NCBI RefSeq assembly: GCF_036237315.1
Contig: NZ_CP108356.1
Span: 5,337,501-5,401,500, forward strand
DNA: 64,000 nt
Direction of reading: 5' to 3'
Origin: Streptomyces sp. NBC_01351
Lineage (GTDB): Bacteria > Actinomycetota > Actinomycetes > Streptomycetales > Streptomycetaceae
Shown one piece after another: positions 56,692 to 64,000 of the stretch (position 1 is the first letter of the stretch; each line of letters opens with the position of its first letter). Position numbers and translations under genes: made by a program. The notes beneath the pieces are model-generated. The model had not been told where the DNA came from. It did no database searches and saw nothing but the letters and a program-made list of their open reading frames with translations.

Positions 56692-56703
56692 TGGCATATG
56701 CCA
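56692..56703. promoter_or_regulatory. 12-bp palindrome TGGCATATGCCA
   Basis: Perfect palindrome 123 bp upstream of the IclR gene and on the LLM side of the gap; candidate operator. The gap 56570-56937 holds this site, a local A+T-rich stretch and the 15-bp tandem repeat below, with no other gene supported. Confidence 0.4.
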
Positions 56704-56859
56704 AGGTCATGAGCACGGTCCTCGGTGCCGGGAATGCCCGGTCGTCGCCGATGGTTCGAACTCCTCGTACGGACGTGGATTCGGGACGGGAGCGACGACG
56801 ATGGGCGACACCGGGGACGCGGGTCGGCGGGGCGCTGGGAGCGGCGGGCGAGGGGACGG

Positions 56860-56905
56860 CGGACGAGGGAGCAACGGACGAGGGAGCAGCGGACGAGGGG
56901 CGACC
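56860..56905 (+). repeat. 15-bp tandem repeat, three units, before the LLM gene core
   Basis: GGACGAGGGAGCAAC, GGACGAGGGAGCAGC, GGACGAGGGGCGACC. It falls in the stretch where the true LLM start is uncertain. Confidence 0.8.
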
Positions 56906-56937
56906 CCATCCGCGCCGCCGCCCGCGGCCGGGCGCCC

Positions 56938-57960
56938 GTGCCGCTCTCCGTCCTGGACCTTGTCACCGTCGGGGCCGGCCGCACCGCCCACGAGGCGCTG
57001 CGCACCAGCGTGGCGCTGGCCCGGCTCGCCGAGTCCCGCGGGTACCACCGCCACTGGGTCGCCGAGCACCACTCCATGCCCGGGGTCGCGAGCTCCTCCC
57101 CGGCGGTGATCCTGGCGCACCTGGCCGCGCACACCTCCCGGATCCGCCTCGGTTCGGGCGGGGTCATGCTGCCCAACCACGCCCCGCTCGCCGTCGCCGA
57201 GCAGTTCGGCACCCTGGAGGCGCTCGCCCCGGGCCGGATCGACCTCGGGCTCGGCCGGGCTCCCGGTACCGACGGGCGCACGGCCGCCGCGCTGCGCGGG
57301 CCGGGCCGCCTCGACGAGGCCGCGGACGAGTTCCCGCGTCGGCTCGCGGAGCTCACCCGCTTCCTCGACGACGACTTCCCGGACGGGCATCCGTACGCCC
57401 GCGTGCACGCCGTGCCGGGGCCGGTCCAGGGCCCCACCGGGCGGCCGCCGCTGTGGCTGCTCGGCTCCTCCGGCTTCAGCGCGCGCCTCGCCGGGGAGCT
57501 CGGCCTGCCCTTCGCGTACGCCCACCACTTCTCCGCGGCCGGCACCCTGCCCGCGCTCGACCTCTACCGCGAGAGCTTCCGGCCCTCGGCCGTGCTGGAC
57601 ACCCCGTACGCCGTCATCGGGGTCTCGGCGCTCGCCGCCGACACCGACGCGCGGGCCCGTGCCCAGGTGCTGACGGGCGCGCTGTCGATGCTCCGGCTGC
57701 GCAGCGGGCGGCCCGGTCTGATCCCGACGCCGGAGGAGGCGGCGGCGTACGCGTTCACCCCGCTGGAGCGGGAGTTCGTGGACGGCTGGCTCGCGAACGT
57801 GGTCCACGGCACCCCGGACGAGGTCCGTGAGGGGCTCGACGCCCTGGCGAAGCGGACGGGCGCGGACGAGCTGATGCTGACCGCCAATGCCCACGGCGGG
57901 GAGGCCCGGTTGCGCTCGTACGAGCTCGTCGCAGATGCGTACGGCATGGAGGCCGGATGA
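56938..57960 (+). CDS. LLM class flavin-dependent oxidoreductase (MsnO8-type)
   Basis: Luciferase-like FMN- or F420-dependent monooxygenase of unknown substrate, 340 residues from GTG 56938. Characteristic parts: VPLSVLDLVTVGAG at the start, YHRHWVAEHHSMPGVASSSPAVI, RIRLGSGGVMLPNHAPLAVAEQFGTLEALAPGRIDLGLGRAPG, PPLWLLGSSGFSARLAGELGLPFAYAHHFS, and the VVHGTPDEVREGLDAL end. The frame is open back to 56725, but that stretch is repeat-rich and unlike the family. A good ATG at 56801 (MGDTGDAG) is in another frame, so a frameshift upstream is possible. Confidence 0.88.
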   Translation: MPLSVLDLVTVGAGRTAHEALRTSVALARLAESRGYHRHWVAEHHSMPGVASSSPAVILAHLAAHTSRIRLGSGGVMLPNHAPLAVAEQFGTLEALAPGRIDLGLGRAPGTDGRTAAALRGPGRLDEAADEFPRRLAELTRFLDDDFPDGHPYARVHAVPGPVQGPTGRPPLWLLGSSGFSARLAGELGLPFAYAHHFSAAGTLPALDLYRESFRPSAVLDTPYAVIGVSALAADTDARARAQVLTGALSMLRLRSGRPGLIPTPEEAAAYAFTPLEREFVDGWLANVVHGTPDEVREGLDALAKRTGADELMLTANAHGGEARLRSYELVADAYGMEAG

Positions 57961-57983
57961 TCGGGGGCTGTCGGCCTGCCGGT

Positions 57984-57999
57984 TCACTCTTTTGAGTGA
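57984..57999. terminator. Small hairpin between the LLM gene and the TnpB-like gene
   Basis: TCACTC TTTT GAGTGA: 6-bp stem with a 4-nt loop. It may end the LLM transcript or be a subterminal hairpin of the mobile element. Confidence 0.4.
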
Positions 58000-58044
58000 C
58001 AGTGCGTCTTAGCGCGCGTTGTTACGTTCGCTGAGTGGACGTGA

Positions 58045-59760
58045 ATGAGTGGGCACAGGCAAGGGACGTGGGTCCTCGCCCTGCGTCCGCCTGCACGGGC
58101 ACGGGCGAGGCTGCCGCGCATGACTGACCCCACAAAGAAGCTCCGCGCCATCGCCCCACCCTTCGTAGCGCTCGGGCCGACAGGTGTGGCAATTCGGGAC
58201 CGACTCAAGGACCTGAGCGCCGCGGACGAGCAAGTCCTGCGTGTGATTGGTGAGCATCTGGGTGCGTTGGCGTCGCGTGACCTCAAGCAACGTTGTGCCG
58301 ACGGCCTGAACCACGGCACGGATACGTGGGCAGCCCGGAAGCGCGGACTGACAGCGGTGTCGTCGTCCCGGTGGGCCGGAGCGATTACCAAAACCACGCA
58401 CGATCAATGGGCGCTCGCCCGGCGCTGTCAGCTCGCACACATTCAGAACCTGGAAGCCGACATACGGACACTGAGACATCGTTTGTCCTTGCCCATCGGG
58501 GAGAAAGGCTCCAAGCGGTCCGCAGGCGGTTACCGGTCCAAGAGCGAGTGGTTCCACAAGTCCCGCCGCGTGGCGGTCCTGGAGACCCGGCACGCTGCCG
58601 CCGTTCGCGACTGGCAGGCCGGGCGTGTCCGGGTCGTGCGGGGCGGGCGGCGTCTGCTCAACACTCGCCACCACCTTGAAGCAGCGCAACTCACCGAAGT
58701 CGAATGGCGGGAAGCCTGGGAGGCTGAACGCTGGTTCCTGGCCGCCGACGGAGAGTCCGGCAAGGCGCTGGGGAACGAGACGATCCGCGTCACCCCCGAC
58801 GGTGAGGTCTCCATCAGGCTGCCAGCGCCGCTCGCCCACTTGGCGAACGCCAAGCACGGACGATACGCCCTCACCGCGAAGGTCTCCTTTCGTCATCGGG
58901 GTCAGGAGTGGGCCGACCGTATCGGAGCAGACCGGGCGGTGGCCTACCGAATCCACTACGACACGGCGCGTGGACGCTGGTATTTGACCGCTTCCTGGCG
59001 GCGGCCCACTGTTCAGACCATCCCGCTCGCCGTCGCCCGCGCAAAGGGAATGGTCGGCGTGGATGCGAATGCCGACCACTTCGCCGCCTACCAGCTCGAC
59101 GCTCACGGCAACCCCGTCGGATCTCCTCACCGCTTCCACTACGACCTGTCAGGGTCATCCGATCACCGGGACGCCCAGGTCCGCCACGCCCTCACCCAGT
59201 TGCTCCACTGGGCCAAGCGCATCGGCGTGAACGCCATCGCCATCGAGGATCTCGACTTCACGGCGGAGAAGACCCGCGAGAAGCACGGCCGCAGAAAGCG
59301 GTTCCGGCGGCTGGTCTCCGGTATCCCGACCGGGAAGCTCAAAGCCCGGCTCGTCTCGATGGCTGCTGAGCAGGGTCTTGCGATCGTTGCGGTCGACCCG
59401 GCCTACACCTCCAGATGGGGCGGCCAGCACTGGCAGAAGCCTCTGGTCACCTCACGCCGAAAGATGTCTCGTCACGATGCCGCAGGTGTCGCGATCGGAC
59501 GACGCGCCCTCGGGCACCCGATCCGGCGACGGATGACACCGCCCCCATGCGACCAGAGCGATCGTTTGGGGCATCGGACCATCCAGGCCGAACCGGGTGC
59601 CCGAGCGTGCGAGGGAACCTGCCCACTCGCAACGGACCGCGTTCCAGGAGACGTGTCACCGAGCGGGAAGCGAAAGCAGGGAACCAGCGCGCCCAACACC
59701 GTTCGGGACGCGCGCAGTACGGATCGGTGGGTTCAAGACCCACTGATCCCTACTGGCTAG
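58045..59760 (+). CDS. TnpB-related RuvC-fold protein without zinc finger
   Basis: 571 residues from ATG 58045; a start at MTDPTKK (58120) is also possible. RuvC residues are present: Asp340 in MVGVDANADHF, Glu401 in AIAIEDLDF, Asp478 in SRHDAAGVAIGRR. The zinc-finger region of classical TnpB is replaced by DPAYTSRWGGQHWQKPL, with no Cys pairs. The N-terminal part contains LPIGEKGSKRSAGGYRSKSEWFHKSRR, and the C-terminal 90 residues are basic and disordered. Actinobacterial relatives are labelled IS200/IS605 accessory TnpB-related proteins. No TnpA gene is adjacent. A hairpin overlaps the end of the gene. Confidence 0.82.
   Translation: MSGHRQGTWVLALRPPARARARLPRMTDPTKKLRAIAPPFVALGPTGVAIRDRLKDLSAADEQVLRVIGEHLGALASRDLKQRCADGLNHGTDTWAARKRGLTAVSSSRWAGAITKTTHDQWALARRCQLAHIQNLEADIRTLRHRLSLPIGEKGSKRSAGGYRSKSEWFHKSRRVAVLETRHAAAVRDWQAGRVRVVRGGRRLLNTRHHLEAAQLTEVEWREAWEAERWFLAADGESGKALGNETIRVTPDGEVSIRLPAPLAHLANAKHGRYALTAKVSFRHRGQEWADRIGADRAVAYRIHYDTARGRWYLTASWRRPTVQTIPLAVARAKGMVGVDANADHFAAYQLDAHGNPVGSPHRFHYDLSGSSDHRDAQVRHALTQLLHWAKRIGVNAIAIEDLDFTAEKTREKHGRRKRFRRLVSGIPTGKLKARLVSMAAEQGLAIVAVDPAYTSRWGGQHWQKPLVTSRRKMSRHDAAGVAIGRRALGHPIRRRMTPPPCDQSDRLGHRTIQAEPGARACEGTCPLATDRVPGDVSPSGKRKQGTSAPNTVRDARSTDRWVQDPLIPTG
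59721..59749 (+). ncRNA. 3' hairpin of the TnpB-like gene, possible guide-RNA scaffold
   Basis: 12-bp stem GGATCGGTGGGT / ACCCACTGATCC (one G-U pair) with loop TCAAG, lying inside the last codons of the gene. The position is where omega-RNA scaffolds of tnpB genes are found. Transcription is inferred. Confidence 0.4.
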
Positions 59761-59926
59761 GAACGGTTTACGGATGTGCATGAACGGCCTTCGAGTGTTC
59801 GGCTGGTTTGTTGCCAAAACCTTGCGGGACGGTGTCTCAAGGGATCCTTAAACTGCTCGTCACCGGGGGCGGCGAGCGGCTTCTGACGTGTGGTCGACTC
59901 CCTGACCGGGGGATCTTCTCCCTGAG

Positions 59927-59954
59927 TGGTCTAGTCCTTCTTTGGTCCAAACCA
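59927..59954 (+). promoter_or_regulatory. Chitinase promoter direct repeat / dre-like pair
   Basis: Two 12-bp direct repeats, TGGTCTAGTCCT (59927-59938) and TGGTCCAAACCA (59943-59954), separated by 4 bp. This is the classical Streptomyces chitinase operator, which overlaps the DasR dre consensus (11 of 16 each). Confidence 0.88.
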
Positions 59955-59984
59955 TTGACTCAGGCCTCGGGTGATCGCTATCTC
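59955..59984 (+). promoter_or_regulatory. Candidate chitinase promoter
   Basis: TTGACT (59955-59960) and TATCTC (59979-59984) with 18-bp spacing, directly after the operator repeats and 50 bp before the ATG. The repeat would block or guide RNA polymerase at the -35 box. Confidence 0.6.
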
Positions 59985-60033
59985 TTCTCTCACCCACCAG
60001 TTCTGCCCTCCCCCCACGTCCGGAGGCTGTTCC

Positions 60034-61716
<1,683 letters not shown>

Positions 61717-61741
61717 TCGCCCCCCACCCCGCGCCGAGCGC

Positions 61742-61783
61742 CGGCCGCCCCCGCCCTCTCTCCTCAGAGGCCGGGGGCGGCCG
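61742..61783. terminator. Terminator between chitinase and response regulator genes
   Basis: Perfect 12-bp stem CGGCCGCCCCCG / CGGGGGCGGCCG with an 18-nt loop. The 3' arm lies in the last codons of the minus-strand regulator gene. Confidence 0.7.
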
Positions 61784-62432
61784 TGTTCGGGGTGACCAGA
61801 CCCGTCTCGTAGGCGGCGATGACCAACTGCGCCCGGTCCCGGGCCCCGAGCTTGGCCAGCAGCCGGCCGATGTGGGTCTTCACCGTGCCCCGGCTCAGCG
61901 TCAGGTGCTCCCCGAGCTCCGTGTTGGACAGGCCCTGCGCGATCAGCATCAGCACCTCGCGCTCGCGCCCGGTCAGCTCGCCCAGCCCGGCCGGCGCGGG
62001 CACGCCCGGCGGGCGCCGCGCGAACTCCGACACCAGCCTGCGGGTCACCGAAGGCGCCAGCAGCGCCTCGCCCGAGGCCACCACGCGGATCGCGTCCAAC
62101 AGGGCCGCCGGGGGAGTGTCCTTCAGCAGGAAGCCGCTGGCCCCGGCGCGCAGCGCCGCGTACACGTACTCGTCCAGGTCGAAGGTGGTCAGGACCAGCA
62201 CCCGGACCTCCGGCTGGGCCGCGGTGATCAGGCGGGTCGCCTCGATGCCGTCCATCTCCGGCATCCGGACGTCCATCAGGACCACGTCGGGCAGCCCGGC
62301 GGCGGCCAGCTCCACCGCCTCCACCCCGGTCGACGCCTCGCCCGTCACGCTCAGCCCCGGCGCGGTCTCCACCAGCACCCGGAAGCTCCCGCGCAGCAGC
62401 GCCTGGTCGTCGACGATCAGCACCCGCGTCAC
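61764..62432 (-). CDS. LuxR-family response regulator
   Basis: 222 residues. Receiver domain VLIVDDQALLRGSFRVLVE with phosphoacceptor Asp54 in VVLMDVRMPEMDG, LVLTTFDLDEYVYAAL and Lys in FLLKDTPP. NarL-type helix-turn-helix LTGREREVLMLIAQGLSNTELGEHLTLSRGTVKTHIGRLLAKLGARDRAQLV. Its start overlaps the kinase stop by 4 bp (ATGA), so the pair is co-translated. The divergent ABC exporter gene at 63633 is the likely target, as this three-gene layout is common in Streptomyces. Confidence 0.95.
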   Translation of the reverse strand: MTRVLIVDDQALLRGSFRVLVETAPGLSVTGEASTGVEAVELAAAGLPDVVLMDVRMPEMDGIEATRLITAAQPEVRVLVLTTFDLDEYVYAALRAGASGFLLKDTPPAALLDAIRVVASGEALLAPSVTRRLVSEFARRPPGVPAPAGLGELTGREREVLMLIAQGLSNTELGEHLTLSRGTVKTHIGRLLAKLGARDRAQLVIAAYETGLVTPNTAAPGL

Positions 62433-63520
62433 GCGCCGGCCCCCGACGCCAGCCGGGCCGACACCCGGAAGCCCCCCTCGGGCCGGGGACCCGCGGTGAA
62501 CTCGCCCTGGTACATGGCCACCCTCTCGCGGATGCCGGTGAGCCCGTGGCCCGGTGTGTGACCGGGCAGCACGTCACCCTCGTTGACGACCATGATGCGC
62601 AGGTCGCGCGTCACCGTGACCCGGCAGGTCGTCGGAGCCGCGTGCTTGATCACATTGGTCACCGCCTCCTGGACGATCCGGTACGCGGCCAGCTCCAGCC
62701 CCGGGGCGAGCGGCGGCAGTTCGGCGACCTCCAGGGTCACCTCGACCCCGGCGCGGGCCGCCCGGTCCGCGACCGCGGCCAGATCGGACAGGCCCGGGGC
62801 GGGCGCGACCTCGGGGGCTCCCGGCTCCTCCGGGGTCCCCTCCGGGGTCCGCAGCACGGCCAGGGTGCTGCGCATCTCGGCCAGCGCCTGGCGCCCCGTC
62901 TCCTCGATGTGCCGCAGCGCCTCACGGGTCTCCTGCGGCCGTACGTCGGCCACGTGCGCGGCGATCGCGGCCTTCACCGTGATCACAGACAGACTGTGGG
63001 CCACGATGTCGTGCATCTCCCGGGCGATCCGCAGCCGTTCCCCGGTGACCGCGTGCTCGGCCAGCTGGAGCGCCGACCGCTCGGCGAACGCCCGCCGCTC
63101 CCGGACGTAGCGGCCGATGCCCCACGGCGCCGCGAAGGCCAGCAGCACCAACGGCCACGGGCCCACGTCCCGGGCGAGGAGCAGCCCCGCGCCCAGAGCG
63201 GCCACCAAGGGCTCCCAGCGCCCGCCCAGGGCCGCCGTGTACAGCACCAGCGCCAGGCACGCGTACGGCGCCGGACTGGCGTAGTCCGGAACCATCCCGG
63301 CGGCGAAGGCGACCACCACCGCGGCCCACACCACGGCGAACGCGGCGAGCGGGTGCACCCGCCGCACGGCGACCGGCCCGCCGACGGCCACGGCCATCGC
63401 CCAGGAGACGGCTACGGGTTCGGGCGTGGGCGGCTCGCGGATCGCCAGGTACGACGCGAACACCAGGAGGGGCGCGAGCACCGCGTCGACCACGATCAGG
63501 CGCTGCCGGCTGAGGAACAT
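62429..63520 (-). CDS. Sensor histidine kinase (NarL-type)
   Basis: 363 residues. Four to five membrane segments in the first 140 residues ([64 protein letters not shown]). The phosphoacceptor box is [24 protein letters not shown] (His in REMHDI), and the ATPase ends with [18 protein letters not shown]. The sensor region is short with little outside the membrane, so it probably senses a membrane or cell-envelope signal. The downstream regulator overlaps it by 4 bp, and an ABC transporter gene diverges upstream. Confidence 0.94.
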   Translation of the reverse strand: MFLSRQRLIVVDAVLAPLLVFASYLAIREPPTPEPVAVSWAMAVAVGGPVAVRRVHPLAAFAVVWAAVVVAFAAGMVPDYASPAPYACLALVLYTAALGGRWEPLVAALGAGLLLARDVGPWPLVLLAFAAPWGIGRYVRERRAFAERSALQLAEHAVTGERLRIAREMHDIVAHSLSVITVKAAIAAHVADVRPQETREALRHIEETGRQALAEMRSTLAVLRTPEGTPEEPGAPEVAPAPGLSDLAAVADRAARAGVEVTLEVAELPPLAPGLELAAYRIVQEAVTNVIKHAAPTTCRVTVTRDLRIMVVNEGDVLPGHTPGHGLTGIRERVAMYQGEFTAGPRPEGGFRVSARLASGAGA

Positions 63521-63632
63521 CCCGCCGACGGTAGCCGACCGGCCGGCGCCGGGGATCGGACCCAGGTCCGACGCCCAGGACCCGACCGTGCTCCGATGTG
63601 CCGCCCCCCGCCCCGGCGGCAGGCTTCAACCC

Positions 63633-64000
63633 ATGATCTCCGTCAACGCACTGACCAAGCGGTACGGCGACGCCCTCGCCGTCGACCGGCTGTCCTTCGA
63701 GGTGGAACCGGGCCGGGTGACCGGCTTCCTGGGCCCCAACGGCTCCGGCAAGTCCACCACCATGCGGGCCGTCCTCGGCCTCGACACCCCTACCTCGGGC
63801 GAGGCCCTGGTCAACGGGCGCCCCTTCGCCACCTCGGCCTCCCCGATGCGGGAGGTCGGCGCCCTGCTCGACGCCGGAGCCGTCCACGGCGGGCGGCGGG
63901 CCGCCGACCACCTCAACTGCCTGGCCCGCAGCAACGGGATCGCGCCCTCCAGGGTCCCGGAGGTGCTGGAGCAGGTCGGGCTCGGCGGCGTCGGCCGCAA
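63633..64000 (+). CDS. ABC transporter ATP-binding protein (cut by window end)
   Basis: First 122 codons of an ABC ATPase from ATG 63633: [27 protein letters not shown], then Walker [21 protein letters not shown], and the start of the alpha-helical domain ([23 protein letters not shown]). The ALLDxGAxHxxRxAxxHL pattern is typical of daunorubicin-resistance or bacitracin-type exporters. Walker B lies beyond the window. It is divergent from the two-component system at 61764-63520, which probably regulates it. Confidence 0.88.
   Translation, partial: MISVNALTKRYGDALAVDRLSFEVEPGRVTGFLGPNGSGKSTTMRAVLGLDTPTSGEALVNGRPFATSASPMREVGALLDAGAVHGGRRAADHLNCLARSNGIAPSRVPEVLEQVGLGGVGR

Noticed and set aside
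58045..59760. Considered as a degraded classical tnpB
   Set aside because: The frame is complete, the RuvC triad is retained, and the missing zinc finger looks like a family trait rather than decay.

Overview
The window is high-G+C actinobacterial chromosome and almost certainly from Streptomyces. The evidence is strong third-position G/C, many GTG starts, DasR-type dre operators beside N-acetylglucosamine and chitin genes, class E and F sortases, DUF3618, DUF1707 and DUF6412 proteins, and the family of short G+C-rich inverted repeats that Streptomyces carries between genes. The gene order from the PTS genes through rph, rdgB, bcp, the GroES-like gene, sugE and the class A penicillin-binding protein resembles what I recall of the S. 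coelicolor core chromosome; this was not checked by search.

Layout. 1-3.8 kb: a GlcNAc PTS pair (EIIC truncated by the window edge, EIIB divergent) around a near-perfect dre site, then rph, a small lipoprotein, rdgB, tRNA-Leu and bcp. 3.9-5.2 kb: an intact TnpB with its 3' omega-RNA-like end. 5.2-15 kb: housekeeping and envelope genes, including a SugE guanidinium exporter behind a guanidine-III riboswitch, a bifunctional PBP, a three-gene ABC exporter, a DUF1707 protein and a DUF445 protein, with a 0.4 kb imperfect inverted repeat at 12.6-13.0 kb. 15-25.2 kb: an accessory island containing a five-gene minus-strand operon (GHKL/MORC-type ATPase, PD-(D/E)XK protein, Z1 helicase-like ATPase, a cytosine methyltransferase lacking its catalytic Cys, and an intact cytosine methyltransferase) facing a Vsr nickase gene. 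This is a complex restriction/defence system.

25-33 kb: SEC-C protein, class E sortase, DUF6412 protein and a very small YidC-like insertase, a fumarylacetoacetate hydrolase, a divergent Gfo/Idh/MocA dehydrogenase and ROK regulator pair sharing an operator, and a secreted LAHTG-type wall protein. 33-39.8 kb: a complete 2-aminoethylphosphonate-type uptake and degradation cassette (GntR regulator, FAD oxidoreductase, phosphonatase-like hydrolase, ABC ATPase, two permeases, binding lipoprotein). One permease carries an intergenic repeat in its coding sequence. 40-49.9 kb: secreted phosphodiesterase, HAD-IIA phosphatase, a secreted protein with a class F sortase, tRNA-Lys, a peptidoglycan hydrolase with an SPFH protein, an AA10 chitin monooxygenase behind two dre-like sites, and an acyl-CoA ligase.

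50-64 kb: a TIR-transmembrane-WD40 protein with a divergent partner, a two-component system, a second identical tRNA-Lys in inverted orientation, an IclR regulator, an LLM flavin oxidoreductase, a second TnpB-like gene without the zinc finger, a GH18 chitinase behind the classical 12-bp direct repeat, a second two-component system and a truncated ABC ATPase.

Functional threads. Chitin and GlcNAc use (PTS, AA10 enzyme, chitinase, perhaps the HAD-IIA phosphatase) is tied together by dre-like operators spread over 60 kb. Phosphorus scavenging (phosphonate cassette plus secreted phosphodiesterase) forms one block. Mobile-DNA conflict genes (MORC/Z1 operon, TIR-WD40, two TnpB genes) are interspersed. 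Starts were chosen by eye from ribosome binding sites, overlaps and family N-termini.
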